A DNA stretch of 64,000 nucleotides from Methanosarcina barkeri MS (GTDB taxonomy: Archaea; Halobacteriota; Methanosarcinia; Methanosarcinales; Methanosarcinaceae). Shown here in pieces: positions 9,181 through 18,981 of the stretch. The DNA lies in NCBI RefSeq assembly GCF_000970025.1, contig NZ_CP009528.1:3831168-3895167 (forward strand). Direction: 5' to 3'. Within the stretch, counting starts at the first letter, position 1, and each line of letters begins with the position of its first letter. Both the position numbers and the translations under genes were made by a program. Below the pieces are notes generated by a model. That model was not told the origin of the DNA and did not search any database. It saw only the letters and a program-made list of their open reading frames with translations.

Positions 9181-10728
9181 ATGAGCATGGAAATTAACAA
9201 CGAAAAAATGTCAGATAGCCTTGTACCGTCTGGCAATGAATCTGACAATAATGATATTTCAGATAGCAGGGTCTTTGATGATTCTAAACTTGCAAAACTA
9301 AACGGCATCAGAAGTCAGGGACTTAATCCATACCCCTATAAGTTTGAAAAGAATGGGGATATCTGTGAAATCCAGAAAAAGTTCGAAGACTTTGAAAAGA
9401 ATGAAGGGCTAACGGTCAGAACCGCAGGAAGGCTCTACAATATTCGCAGGCTTGGAAAAATGATATTTGCTGACCTTGGAGACCAGGGGGGCAGAATTCA
9501 GATAACTTTAAGGAAAGGAAATCTTCCTGATGAGGATTTCAAGACTTTTAAAACCCTGGTCGATTCGGGAGATATTGTAGGCGTTCAGGGCACACTTTTC
9601 AGGACAAAAAGAGGTGAAAATTCCATCAGTGTATCCGAATTTTCTCTTCTCTCAAAATCCCTCTGTGCCCTCCCCGAAAAATTCCACGGCTTAAAAGACG
9701 TTGAAACCAGGTACAGAAAAAGGTATCTTGACCTTATAGTCAATGCTGATAAGCGAGAGATTTTCGTTATGAGGAGCAAACTTATATCCGAGATCAGACG
9801 ATACCTTTCTGACAGGGAATTTCTGGAATTTGAAACTCCAATACTCCAGAATGTGTACGGAGGCGCAAATGCAAGGCCTTTCACAACTTTCCATAACTGT
9901 CTCGGGCAGAAACTCTTCCTTAGAATTGCTCCGGAACTCTACCTTAAGAGGCTTGTTGTTGGTGGATATGAGAAAGTCTTTGAGATCGCCAAGAATTTCA
10001 GGAATGAAGATATTGACACAACCCATAACCCTGAGTTCACCACGATTGAAGTCTATGAAGCTTATAGGGACTACAATGACATGATGGACTTAACTGAAGG
10101 CCTCATTTCAGAGCTTATGTTCAAGCTGACTGGCAGCTATGAAGTCAAAATAGGCGAAAACACGCTCAATCTCAGTACTCCCTGGAAACGTATTTCCATG
10201 GAAGACGCCTTAAAAGAGTATGCCGGGCTTGATGTTTTTGCTCACTCGCTTGAAGAGTTGAAGCAAATCGCAATCGAGAACAAAATCGAGGACTACGAAA
10301 AGGCAAATACTTACGGAGAGTTCCTTGCCCTGCTCTTTGAGGGTCTGGTAGAAGACAAGCTGATAAACCCGACTTTCATATACGATTACCCCGTGGAAAA
10401 TTCTCCACTTGCCAAAAACCACAGGTCAAAAGAAGGCTTTGTTGAGAGATTCGAGCTATTCATGAATGGCTGGGAACTGGCAAACGGTTATTCCGAACTG
10501 AATGATCCTATTGAACAGAAAAAAAGGTTCGAAGAACAGGACAAGAAAAGAAAGTTAGGAGACCTTGAAGCCCAGACCATTGATTACGATTTCGTAAATG
10601 CCCTTGGATACGGAATGCCACCTACGGGTGGCATGGGGCTTGGGATCGACAGGCTTACCATGATACTTGTGGGCCTGGACTCTATCAAAGAAGTAATCCT
10701 TTTCCCGCAGATGAAAAGAGAAGACTGA
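9181..10728 (+). CDS. lysS: Lysyl-tRNA synthetase, class II
   Basis: It attaches lysine to tRNA-Lys. The 515-residue protein has an N-terminal OB-fold anticodon domain (about 80-180) and a class II catalytic core: motif 2 FRNEDIDTTHNPEFTTIE and motif 3 GMGLGIDRLTM. The first 35 residues are an acidic, low-complexity extension not usual in the family. Most archaea use a class I LysRS; Methanosarcina is known to carry both classes, so this gene supports the genus assignment. An ATG at 9187 is an alternative start. A hairpin with a T-rich tail follows. Confidence 0.96.
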   Translation: MSMEINNEKMSDSLVPSGNESDNNDISDSRVFDDSKLAKLNGIRSQGLNPYPYKFEKNGDICEIQKKFEDFEKNEGLTVRTAGRLYNIRRLGKMIFADLGDQGGRIQITLRKGNLPDEDFKTFKTLVDSGDIVGVQGTLFRTKRGENSISVSEFSLLSKSLCALPEKFHGLKDVETRYRKRYLDLIVNADKREIFVMRSKLISEIRRYLSDREFLEFETPILQNVYGGANARPFTTFHNCLGQKLFLRIAPELYLKRLVVGGYEKVFEIAKNFRNEDIDTTHNPEFTTIEVYEAYRDYNDMMDLTEGLISELMFKLTGSYEVKIGENTLNLSTPWKRISMEDALKEYAGLDVFAHSLEELKQIAIENKIEDYEKANTYGEFLALLFEGLVEDKLINPTFIYDYPVENSPLAKNHRSKEGFVERFELFMNGWELANGYSELNDPIEQKKRFEEQDKKRKLGDLEAQTIDYDFVNALGYGMPPTGGMGLGIDRLTMILVGLDSIKEVILFPQMKRED

Positions 10729-10791
10729 AGATTTCAGACTTAATTTTGTTCTGCAGGTCCGAGTTTGTCCTGCTAAGCGGAAGGCCAGTCG

Positions 10792-10820
10792 AGGAGAAAA
10801 TCTCCTTATTTTTTATTTTT
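10792..10820 (+). terminator. Hairpin plus T-rich tract after lysS
   Basis: AGGAGA and TCTCCT pair around an AAA loop (10792-10806) and are followed by TATTTTTTATTTTT. This fits a transcript end for lysS. Confidence 0.65.
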
Positions 10821-10879
10821 GAGAAGTTTATTCCTGAAAAGCCTAAATGACATCTTCCTCGGGCAGCATATAATTTGAT

Positions 10880-10972
10880 TTGGCTGAAGTCTACCTGCTG
10901 GATGGAACAAAATTAGGGTCATTAAAGAACCTCATGAAGCCAGACCAGGCCAAGATACCCTACCGAGGCTGA
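10880..10972 (+). pseudogene. Relic of a metallophosphoesterase C-terminus
   Basis: The frame 10880-10972 reads LAEVYLLDGTKLGSLKNLMK and stops a few residues later. It matches the end of the intact phosphoesterase at 4311-5168 (SEVYLLDGTRLGLLKN) over about 17 residues. A stop codon lies directly upstream in frame, so only the tail remains. It is best read as the remnant of a second phosphoesterase gene or of a segmental duplication. Confidence 0.75.
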
Positions 10973-11095
10973 AAACTTGAGGAGACTTCAAAAAAGCCCA
11001 AATAAAGCTCATGTTTGAATGGGAAGTCGTGAAAACATTTGGCCTGTGTTTAAAGTGGTGTGTGTTTTCTGGTTAAAATTAAGGCGTTCTAGAAA

Positions 11096-11137
11096 GTCGT
11101 GAACTACCCCTAAGCTAAAGACTTAGGAGGTTTACGC
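11096..11137 (+). mobile_element. IS200/IS605-like right-end hairpin, solitary
   Basis: GTGAACTACCCC is followed by TAAGCTAAAGACTTAGGAGG and TTTACGC. A hairpin with CCTAAG/CTTAGG stem and the flanking GAACTACCCC word is the pattern seen at the right ends of IS605-family (tnpB) elements. No TnpB or TnpA frame remains around it, so this is a solitary end or a palindrome-type derivative. The family assignment is from memory of the motif. Confidence 0.45.
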
Positions 11138-11628
11138 TTTTTCCTATAAAATTTATTGAGTTTCTGAAAAAAGAATCTGGGGATTATATCCCGGATGAAG
11201 ACTTATAAAAAATACCTAAATTTTTTTGATGTTCGTTTAGTTTGGTGCTTAACTTAGTCTTTAACTTCTATTTTCCTGCATTTTACGGAAGTTATCAGAT
11301 GCCAGACTTTTCAAAAATACACTGGTTATGGATTTCAAAGAAATAGTTCATCATTCGATCTACATTCTTCCATATTTTTGTATTGTCATTTACCTTATTA
11401 TTCTGCATACTATCTTTAATCATATTTTTCTTCAGACATCATCTTCAACAATAGATCTTTATAATAAAACACAATAAGTATTATACAACACAAGTTTTTT
11501 AGAATTGTTGTTTATAATTTAGTTACTACTCATTAAACGTCTTCAATCCCGGGAAAGTGTCTTTACTGAACCTGAGACAAAAATGAGAAAATAATTTGCT
11601 TTTAAGTAAACTGGCCGAGGACAATCTA
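11138..11628. other. Gap upstream of a kinase relic
   Basis: No gene is recognised. The stretch is AT-rich and probably decayed coding DNA, since it sits between an IS-end relic and a truncated kinase. Confidence 0.4.
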
Positions 11629-12086
11629 ATGGCTAAAGACGAAATATATAGGGCTCTATTTGAGCAGTCCAATGATGCAATTTTCATAACAAAAGGGGAG
11701 CATATTCTTGAAGTTAACCTAAAGGCTGTAACCTTCTCGGATATGGTAGATCTCATCTTGAAAAAATGTCCATTCTCTCTCCATTTACTGAAGAATCTCT
11801 TCCTGGCTTCCAGAATGCACTAAACGTAACTCAGGAAAACAGATCGGCGTTATTTGAAAATTCTGGCATGAACCGCCAGTACGGAGGTACTGGCCTTGGA
11901 CTTGCTCTGGTAAAACAGTTTGTTGATCTGCATAAGGGCAGAGTATGGTTTACAAGTGTTCAAGGAAAAGGGTCATCTTTAATATTTGAGCTGCCCGTAA
12001 ATGGTCTTGATGAAATGGAAAAAACTGATAATGTATTCAAAGATAGTGCCACCAAAGTTGGGGTATCTGCAAACTTTTCAGGATGA
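11629..12086 (+). pseudogene. Gutted PAS histidine kinase
   Basis: The first frame starts MAKDEIYRALFEQSNDAIFI, a typical beginning of a PAS domain, and breaks down after about 33 residues. A second frame (11766-12086) carries the end of a HATPase domain, YGGTGLGLALVKQFVDLHKG (G2 box) followed by the terminal strands. The middle of the PAS domain, the phospho-acceptor helix and the N-box are missing, and the two pieces are in different frames. This is an internal deletion remnant of a histidine kinase, not a working gene. Confidence 0.8.
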
Positions 12087-12159
12087 ATAATTCCAGATTT
12101 TACTGCAGTATAGTTATAGGAAGACTATTTCCAGCTCTGGTGGTGAATAGTGTATCATT

Positions 12160-12603
12160 TCATGGAAGAACAATGCTTAGGTCCAATGGATTACTGGTTA
12201 GCATATCTACATCGACGTATAGTATTGAACTTGTCGAATTTTCTGAAACAGTTTGAGTCTTAGTGATATCGTTATCTAATGTAACCACAATTTCTCCACC
12301 TGGCACCGGTGTAATTGAAAATTTGTCTTTTATAGTTTTTCCAGGAACTGAAGAATATGATTTGCTAAATACAGAAGTGTTTTTTGAGTTAAGTAGTTCT
12401 ACAGTAACCTCATGATTTGCGTTACCCCAATTATTTATGAAAAAAGAATTAGGATCAACGCTTTCACTATTGTTTTCTTCTTCAACGTTGTTCTCTTCTT
12501 TACCAGTAGGAGAGTTATGCTGCATAAAAGGGTTTAGAATAACAATGCCTACTAACAAAATGCATATGCCTGCAAATATAATTAAAGATTTTTTTCCTGA
12601 CAT
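12160..12603 (-). CDS. Membrane-anchored extracytoplasmic protein
   Basis: This is a 147-residue protein of unknown function. Residues about 5-25 form one hydrophobic anchor, followed by an acidic Asn/Glu-rich linker (about 32-50) and a single beta-rich domain of about 95 residues (SFFINNWGNANHEVTVEL onward). Such a layout suits a small cell-surface protein. It is flanked by relics on both sides and has no operon partner. The NNW-N-x-x-HEV strand pattern resembles Ig-like or CARDB-like folds, but this is only a guess. Confidence 0.7.
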   Translation of the reverse strand: MSGKKSLIIFAGICILLVGIVILNPFMQHNSPTGKEENNVEEENNSESVDPNSFFINNWGNANHEVTVELLNSKNTSVFSKSYSSVPGKTIKDKFSITPVPGGEIVVTLDNDITKTQTVSENSTSSILYVDVDMLTSNPLDLSIVLP

Positions 12604-13024
12604 TTGATTCCTTAATTAAGTTTAGTAAATATATACTTGTATTCAAACCTTTATATAGATTACGTAGTTTGAAAATAAATTGTGTAATCTTTACCTTCAA
12701 TTCGGCTCAACATTTAAATTCATATCTTTAATTTTCTATATTAATACGTATTAATTTATATATTTTGACAGAGATTGATTTATAATATATTTAGCAGGTA
12801 AACCTAATTATAAGGTAAACCCATTGGTTATCGGTTAAGGAATTTGCTTGCCTGAAAGCTATCGATTTTGCATTAGAAGCCGTCCTTAAATTTTGGTCTC
12901 TTTAAATGAAATCAATACCCTGTTACAGCCCATAATTTATTAAAATATTTAACAAATGTTGAGAAAATTGACGCAATTTATCACGATTCTCCACTTAACC
13001 GAAGACACATGAAGGTAAACCTAA
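12604..13024. other. Gap with a 17-bp direct repeat
   Basis: AGGTAAACCTAATTATA occurs at 12796-12812 and again at 13013-13029, the second copy overlapping the end of a transposase relic. The rest is AT-rich without a gene. The repeats could be element ends or a target duplication. Confidence 0.5.
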
Positions 13025-13372
13025 TTATAGATAAATATTTTCATATTTCTCCACCATGAGACTCAATATCTTCCAGTGAATCTCTTCCATATTCAGTATT
13101 TTTGACTTTACTTTCCCTTTTTCGGAGTTATAAGTTCTGTAATCCCCTGAAACTTGAAAAATATCCATATCATTGTAGTTCTTTTTGTTGATTCTCCTTT
13201 CTGATCTGGAAACGTTTCATTATCGTCATCTAATTTTGTCCTCAGATTCCATTTTGCAATTAAAAAAATAATCAAGCGGAGAACCATTATCATTGCCAAC
13301 GCTTTAATTCTCGACTTATTCTTAAAGTACACTTCCGATACGCTAAAGGAATAACTTTTCTAAAATCTAAAT
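13025..13372 (-). pseudogene. C-terminal relic of an IS1634-type transposase
   Basis: On the minus strand the frame reads SFSVSEVYFKNKSRIKALA, then NLRTKLDDDNE and MIWIFFKFQGITEL, and after a frameshift KILSLMVEKYENIYL and stop. It aligns along its length with the end of the intact transposase at 40596-42206 (SEVYLKKESRIEALA, LRTRLEE, MKWVFFLFRRITEL, VLRLMGEKYEKYYM). Everything upstream in the transposase is gone. It shows that this IS family has been in the region for some time. Confidence 0.85.
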
Positions 13373-13782
13373 TTATTTTTAGGGTTGATCCTCAGATCAC
13401 GGATTTTTCTAGGAAAATAGGGAATCGATTCTGGAATCGAAGCATCAGTATAAAAATGCACTTAAAAATTTGGAAAAAATCTAATGAAATTATTAAATAA
13501 CTGTAAATATTTATAGTAATCACTTTTTGTGATTTATAGGAAAATGATTAAAAAATTTAAATAAGATGCTTGCGGGAGATAATAGAATCATATTAGGAAT
13601 TGGGGATATAAAAAAAGAAATATAAAAAGAACATTATATGATATCAGTAAATTTAAAAGAAGGCAAGAAGGCCTAACACATTATTAACATAAGAAGGAAC
13701 TAAATAAAAGTATGAAATCATAAGATCATACTTGTAATTCAATAATAGAACATAGGTATAAAAACACGACGGAGAATTCGCT
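13373..13782. other. AT-rich gap
   Basis: No gene or strong hairpin is seen. GGAG at about 13771 is the ribosome-binding site of the next gene. Confidence 0.45.
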
Positions 13783-14358
13783 GTGGAATGTAAAACTGTT
13801 ATTCAGGATGTTATATGCAGGATAAAAGCCATTAAAGGCGTAGAAGATACATATATCTTGAGTGAAGAAGACAAAAAGAAGATTTTTGAGCTTGAGAAAA
13901 AAGCTGAAGGAGCTGTACTTATGGGGCTTGGTGTAGGAGACAATCGGGGAATAAAGGAAGTCTTCAAACGCCAGGTAATCATAGCTTTTACAACTAATAT
14001 GAATTATGTCTGGCCTGAAGGACCCAATGTAGTACTTATGCAGTATGGAGAAAAGGTTGGTGAAGATGTTTACGATCCTGAGAAACTTGAAGAATGTAAA
14101 AAATGTAACGATATGCTGGTTATGGGAAACCTTGTAATCTACAAGAGCTGCGTGCCTAAGCCAAAAGATGCAAAGAAAGAACCCATAACTGTAGTACTTC
14201 CACCCAAGAAATGCCAGGACGTGGAATGCGTAGAAGGTGCGACTAATGCTGTAATTGCATCTCCGTCCACTCCCTCGGATGAGTATATCAGGTCTGTAAT
14301 GGGTCTCAAACCGGCAGCAGGGCTCGGAACCTTTATTATTGGATTTGATCTTTGTTAA
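13783..14358 (+). CDS. Conserved hypothetical protein, 191 residues
   Basis: I do not recognise this protein. It starts with GTG behind a GGAG ribosome-binding site. It begins with a helix and a short hydrophilic region, then a strand-rich middle (RQVIIAFTTNMNYVWPEG), a CKKC motif at about 107-110, two further cysteines (CQDVEC), and a hydrophobic C-terminus ending in cysteine (FIIGFDLC). The cysteine pairs could bind zinc or an iron-sulfur cluster. No signal peptide or membrane helix is evident. The gene stands alone between a transposase relic and a MITE-like repeat. Confidence 0.75.
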   Translation: MECKTVIQDVICRIKAIKGVEDTYILSEEDKKKIFELEKKAEGAVLMGLGVGDNRGIKEVFKRQVIIAFTTNMNYVWPEGPNVVLMQYGEKVGEDVYDPEKLEECKKCNDMLVMGNLVIYKSCVPKPKDAKKEPITVVLPPKKCQDVECVEGATNAVIASPSTPSDEYIRSVMGLKPAAGLGTFIIGFDLC

Positions 14359-14446
14359 ATGATGACCTGTAAAAACTTATGGATTTAAAATGAAGCAGGC
14401 TCTGCACAGCAAATATTGAACTGCCGTCATGCTCGCATTAAGTGGA

Positions 14447-14603
14447 CAGCTCATCCTAAAACCAATTAAATTGCTACATCGGTATGAGTAAATCAATGCG
14501 GGTGTATCAATGTGAGTTTTCAAACACACTTTGTGATCCGAAGCTCTCGACTGATTATCCATAATTTGAGTTGGTAAATCATTTTGAGCTTTGGGATCAG
14601 CTC
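14447..14603. mobile_element. MITE-like element, divergent copy D
   Basis: The left end (AGCTCATCCTAAAACC) and the right end (GCTTTGGGATCAGCTC) form imperfect inverted repeats of the GAGCTCATCCCAAAAC type that also bound copies at 36854, 42674 and 47043. It is 157 bp and codes for nothing. It is less well matched than the others. Confidence 0.45.
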
Positions 14604-14741
14604 AAATACTTTCAATAAGATTAAATTAAGTAGCTTTTTTAAAAATCATAAAACTTTTTGAAGCTCTCAAATTGATTTCTATTTAGAACTGCCATAAGAA
14701 TAAAAATTTGGAACCCAGAAACCGGAAAGACGGAACTTGAG

Positions 14742-16385
14742 ATGAAAGAAGATGATTATAATAAGGCCTGCAGGGAAATCCTTGAAAAAGTACTTGCCGG
14801 CGAGATAGAAAACGAAAACCAGTTAAATAAGGCAAAAAAAGATGTCAGTAAACATTATCATCTAGCCAGCCTCCCCAGAAACGGAGAGATCATAACCCAG
14901 GGATCGGATGAAGAACAGGCAATAATTAAAGACTTTTTGAAACGGAAACCTGTCAGAACGATTTCTGGAGTTGCGGCAATTGCTGTAATGACATCTCCGG
15001 CTCCATGCCCTCATGGAGTTTGCCTTCCCTGCCCAGGAGGACCTAACTCTGCTTTCAAGTCGCCCCAGAGTTATATGGGAAGAGAGCCTGCAGCCATGCG
15101 GGCGATCCAGCATGGATTTGACCCTTATTCCCAGGTTGAATCCAGGCTTTCCCAGCTTAAAGGAATCGGCCATGATGTAGAAAAAGTGGAACTGATAGTG
15201 ATGGGAGGTACGTTTTCTGCACGCAATCTCGATTATCAGGAATGGTTTATTAAACGCTGCCTTGAGGCAATGAACGATTTCACAGGAAAAGAGTGGAGAG
15301 AAAAAGCCTGGAGAATTGGGAAATCTTTACCTTATATTCCTCTTGAAGAGGTGCAGAAAGCAAATGAAAAAGCTGAAATTCGCAACGTAGGAATCACATT
15401 TGAAACGCGTCCTGACTGGGCAAGAGAGAAACACGTGGATGAATTTCTCAAACTTGGAGGAACTAAGGTAGAACTCGGAGTTCAGAGTGTTTATGATTTT
15501 GTGCTCACTCGTATGCAGAGAGGTCACGGAGTTGCAGAAATTGTCAGGGCTAATCAAGTATTAAGGGACAGCGCATTCAAAGTTGGATTCCATATGATGC
15601 CTCATCTGCCTGGCTCGGATTCAGAGCTGGACCTAAAAGGCTTCAAAAAACTCTTCGAAGATTCTCGCTTCAGACCCGATTATCTCAAAATTTATCCTAC
15701 CCTGGTAACTGAAGGAACTCCTCTTTACAAGCTTTGGAAAGCAGGAGATTACGAGGCTCTTTCTGACGAAGAAGCTGCTGAACTAATTGCGGATGTAAAA
15801 GAGATCCTGCCTAAATGGGTAAGACTCCAGCGTATCCAGCGAGATATTCCAGCTTACCAGATCATTGCCGGGGTCCGAAAGAGTAATCTCAGGCAGCTTG
15901 CAGAAGAAAAACTAAGAGAAAGAGGAGGGAAGTGCCACTGTATTCGCTGCAGAGAAGTAGGACATACTGGCCTGAAAGGAAGAAAAATAAATCCAAAAGA
16001 CGTTGAGCTGACTGTAGAGACATATGAAGCCTGCGGAGGCAAAGAACATTTCATCGCTTTTGAAGACCTTGCCGCAGATGTCCTCGTTGGATTTACCCGT
16101 TTGCGCTTCCCCGCTGTTCCTCATCGCCCGGAACTGCAGGATGCCGCCCTGATAAGAGAACTGCACGTTTACGGGTCTATGGTACCTATAGGAAAAGAAG
16201 CAAAGCAAAAGGAGTGGCAGCATAGAGGATATGGAAAGGAACTTCTGGAATATGCAGAGAAGATAGCACGTGAAAATGGATACCGGAAACTTGCCATTAT
16301 TAGTGGGATAGGAGCCAGAGAGTACTATCGAAAATTCGGATATGTCCTTGATAATGTATATATGTCAAAAGTTTTGAAAGATTAA
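14742..16385 (+). CDS. elp3: tRNA uridine-34 modification enzyme Elp3
   Basis: Archaeal Elp3 installs the carboxymethyl group at C5 of wobble uridine in tRNA using a radical SAM domain and an acetyl-CoA-dependent GNAT domain. The 547-residue protein shows the cluster motif CPHGVCLPC (about 90-98), the TFETRPDW and MMPHLPGSD segments of the radical SAM barrel, a zinc-type CHCIRCRE region (about 399), and the GNAT domain at the C-terminus (HRGYGKELLEYAE for acetyl-CoA, EYYRKFGY). Length is normal for the family. It is monocistronic and ends at a hairpin. Confidence 0.96.
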   Translation: MKEDDYNKACREILEKVLAGEIENENQLNKAKKDVSKHYHLASLPRNGEIITQGSDEEQAIIKDFLKRKPVRTISGVAAIAVMTSPAPCPHGVCLPCPGGPNSAFKSPQSYMGREPAAMRAIQHGFDPYSQVESRLSQLKGIGHDVEKVELIVMGGTFSARNLDYQEWFIKRCLEAMNDFTGKEWREKAWRIGKSLPYIPLEEVQKANEKAEIRNVGITFETRPDWAREKHVDEFLKLGGTKVELGVQSVYDFVLTRMQRGHGVAEIVRANQVLRDSAFKVGFHMMPHLPGSDSELDLKGFKKLFEDSRFRPDYLKIYPTLVTEGTPLYKLWKAGDYEALSDEEAAELIADVKEILPKWVRLQRIQRDIPAYQIIAGVRKSNLRQLAEEKLRERGGKCHCIRCREVGHTGLKGRKINPKDVELTVETYEACGGKEHFIAFEDLAADVLVGFTRLRFPAVPHRPELQDAALIRELHVYGSMVPIGKEAKQKEWQHRGYGKELLEYAEKIARENGYRKLAIISGIGAREYYRKFGYVLDNVYMSKVLKD

Positions 16386-16420
16386 GACCTGCAACTCCTG
16401 AGCAGGTCACTAATTTTAAT
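16386..16420 (+). terminator. Hairpin after elp3
   Basis: GACCTGC (16386-16392) pairs with GCAGGTC (16402-16408), and a T-rich stretch follows. It starts at the elp3 stop codon. Confidence 0.6.
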
Positions 16421-16423
16421 TTT

Positions 16424-16692
16424 GTTATTAACTTAATCCTGTCACCAATTTTAATTTTGTTATTAACTTAATCCTGTTATTAACTTAATCCTGTTATTAA
16501 CTTAATCCTGTTATTAACTGAATATTGTCATTAACTGAATATTGTCATTAACTGAATATTGTCATTAACTGAATATTGTCATTAACTGAATATTGTCATT
16601 AACTGAATATTGTCATTAACTGAATATTGTCATTAACTTAATCCTGTTATAACTTAATCCTGTTACTAACTTAATCTTGTTACTAACTTAAC
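16424..16692. repeat. 17-bp minisatellite, about 15 copies
   Basis: Two related versions alternate in blocks: GTTATTAACTTAATCCT at both ends and TTAACTGAATATTGTCA in the middle (about seven copies). The arrangement suggests expansion of a variant unit inside an older array. It follows the elp3 terminator. Confidence 0.9.
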
Positions 16693-17415
16693 TTTAAATA
16701 TATTAACTGTGAATATAGAAAAATATTAAATAGTATGGTATGGTATCGTATAACTGTTTTCTTATATATAAAAAATAATAATGTAAAGTACAAAATAACG
16801 GTAAGAGTAAAGGCTTTATCTTGCTAACTGCTTTTCAAAATTCCAAGAAGAAATTAGCTTTAAAGAACAAAGGCACTTGAATTTGATAGATTATACTAAA
16901 CCAAAAGAGAAGAAAAGTCAGTTTTTCCAGGATCAACTTTATAAAATAAAAGTTAAGAATTAAAAAGAAGATAAAAAACGTTAGTAAAAAATTAAATACT
17001 ATACATTCGTAACATAGGAAAAACCTTAAGTTTAAATGTTAGGTTTTGAAAAACGATTTGTAAACTCTAGAATTTCAAAGAGTTTTTTAAAATAAAACTA
17101 ACTGAAATTTAGAACTGATAAATTCAAAAAATTAAAAAACAAATAATTGAGTAAATCCGATAAACATAAAAATTATAAAAACTTAAAGTAAATTCCAGAA
17201 AATGTAAAAATGTTAAGGAGACCTGAAGATCCTACAAGTTCTGAAAGGACTCCTGAAACCCTGAAATCTAAAGAAACCCTGAAGAGACTCTAAGGAACTC
17301 TAAACAATCCTGAAAAATTCTGACGAGACTCTGAGGGAGAAACCCTAAAATACCCAAAAGAAACCCTAAAAGGCTCTAAAACACCTTAAAATGCCTGAAG
17401 AGAATGGTGATAAAA
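16693..17415. other. Long A-rich leader region
   Basis: No gene is seen in 720 bases. From about 17215 the plus strand is unusually purine-rich with recurring CTGAAA, ACCCTGAA and ACCCTAAAA words up to the next gene. A promoter-like TTATATATAAAAAA lies at about 16763. Confidence 0.5.
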
Positions 17416-17811
17416 ATGAAAATTAGAGTTGTAAGTTCAAAAGAAGAGATAGACACTTTAAAAAATGATGAGGAAATTATCCATCTTGCATTCAGACCAT
17501 CCAACAAGGATATTTTTAAACTCATCCTGAAGTGTCCAGAAGTTAAAGCGATCCACATCCCAAGCTCATACAAGAAAACAATTTCCAGTTCCGCACAGAT
17601 GTATCTTTCCATGCAGAACATTTCTTTACTTGAGGGTGATGTGTGGGGACACAGAAAAGATATTAATGAGTACTCCGAAATCTCCCAACGTGTTTTCGAT
17701 CGCATACAGGAACTAAAGAAAGAAGGGTTTTCCGACGAAGATACTGTTGAGAAACTCGTAAGAGAAACAAGACTCAGCCCAGACTTTGTAAGTTTCATTA
17801 TGTCTAACTGA
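17416..17811 (+). CDS. DUF1699 family protein
   Basis: This is a small protein of 131 residues of the DUF1699 family, known mainly from Methanosarcinales and of unknown function. It is soluble, with alternating strands and helices: an N-terminal strand (MKIRVVSSKEEID), a middle segment AIHIPSSYKKTISSSAQMYL, and a C-terminal helical part that resembles a small helix-turn-helix (SDEDTVEKLVRETRLSPDFV). The ATG at 17416 is preferred because GGTGAT sits five bases upstream; the ATG at 17404 lacks such a site. A good terminator follows. Confidence 0.85.
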   Translation: MKIRVVSSKEEIDTLKNDEEIIHLAFRPSNKDIFKLILKCPEVKAIHIPSSYKKTISSSAQMYLSMQNISLLEGDVWGHRKDINEYSEISQRVFDRIQELKKEGFSDEDTVEKLVRETRLSPDFVSFIMSN

Positions 17812-17838
17812 TCATCTAACTGATAAAAAATAACATAA

Positions 17839-17869
17839 GCCGGTCATCTTGATCGGCATCTGTTTTTTT
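17839..17869 (+). terminator. Hairpin and T7 tract
   Basis: GCCGGTCA and TGATCGGC pair (one G-U) around a TCT loop at 17839-17857 and are followed by TTTTTTT at 17863-17869. Confidence 0.8.
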
Positions 17870-18075
17870 ATAAATCTGTTTTTTTATAAAATTCGTTGCT
17901 CAAATTGAGCGCGCTGATAAAGCAATTATTCTGTTCAAACTTTTTTGACTATTAAATAGACTTCTCTGAAATCTCTCTGAGAGAAATCTTTCGTATTTTC
18001 CTGCCGGACTCCAAAATAATTGGCTCCAGAATTATCTTTTATAGATTCCCGGCTAAAAACCTGGGCATGACCGAT

Positions 18076-18215
18076 GGCAGTTAATTTAGCAGTTAATTTG
18101 GCAGTTAACTTGACAGTTAGTTTGGCAGTTAGTTTGACAGGTAATTTGACAGGTAATTTGATAGGTAATTTGATAGGTAATTTGATAGGTAATTTGACAA
18201 GGTAATTTGACAGTA
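18076..18215. repeat. 12-bp minisatellite, about 12 copies
   Basis: Units drift from GGCAGTTAATTT through GACAGGTAATTT to GATAGGTAATTT, giving a gradient of variants along the array. The rest of 17870-18435 is AT-rich with no gene. Confidence 0.9.
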
Positions 18216-18435
18216 GTTATAGAAAATCAATGTTAGTTTCAGATACATGATATTGGTTTAAGATAATGGGTTTAGCTTTAGGTGATCAATAGAAGTTTCA
18301 GATATAATGAGTACAGTTTCCTGATTCTGAAACTTTATTCAGGATGACGTATCTGCTCCTGTTCACTCAGATAAAAAGAATGGCATCCTGAGTAAAAAGC
18401 TTAAGTAAGATAGCGAAAAGATTTAACAGGATTTC

Positions 18436-18918
18436 ATGACCGAGTTTGAACACATGCTTGTAAACTCATTTAATACATACATTGAAGAAAACGGAATAAG
18501 AGCTATTTCCTATAGACTTAAACAACATAGATTTACTCCGCAGTTTCTTGATGTACTTGTGGACTCTCTTAATCCAGATCTATACCTGGGAATTGAATGC
18601 AAAAGCATCTCAGTGGACAAGGGAGCAAATGCACTTTACTTCTCTCAGCATTTTACCGTAGATAAAAATGGAATTCATCAGATAGAAAGAATTTCAAACT
18701 ACCTAAACAAATCAGGAAGACGTGGCTTTCTTGCAGTGGAGCTTCGCCTGGGAACCGGACACGGTAGAGAAGCATACATGATTCCCTGGAATGAGCTCAA
18801 AAAAAAATACTTTGATAAAGATCTCAAACTTACGCTACAGGAGATTCGGAGTTTCCCAGAAATCAAAAGAGAAGGAAAAAATTATAGGGTTGACCCTATG
18901 GAGTGGGAAAGAAAATAA
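18436..18918 (+). CDS. PD-(D/E)XK nuclease superfamily protein (Hjc-like)
   Basis: This 160-residue protein has the layout of an archaeal Holliday-junction resolvase-type nuclease: an N-terminal helix with an early glutamate (TEFEHMLVNSF), then FLDVLVDS followed by LGIECKSIS, which supplies the D and E-x-K catalytic residues, and a later helix with Q (HQIERISNYL). The short C-terminal half carries a strand FLAVELR and a W-N-E segment. It is not a canonical Hjc by sequence, so the exact substrate is open. The RecJ-like gene starts 63 bp downstream on the same strand, so the two probably share a transcript and act in DNA repair or replication. Confidence 0.75.
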   Translation: MTEFEHMLVNSFNTYIEENGIRAISYRLKQHRFTPQFLDVLVDSLNPDLYLGIECKSISVDKGANALYFSQHFTVDKNGIHQIERISNYLNKSGRRGFLAVELRLGTGHGREAYMIPWNELKKKYFDKDLKLTLQEIRSFPEIKREGKNYRVDPMEWERK

Positions 18919-18981
18919 AGTTTGAAAAAGCGCTTAAAAAGCGCTTAAACTTGAGGCAAGTAGAAAACCGTGGAGAGAATA

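Noticed and set aside
11766-12086. A stand-alone small ATPase-domain protein
   Set aside because: It contains only the last third of a histidine-kinase ATPase domain without the N-box, and the upstream PAS fragment shows it is a kinase relic.
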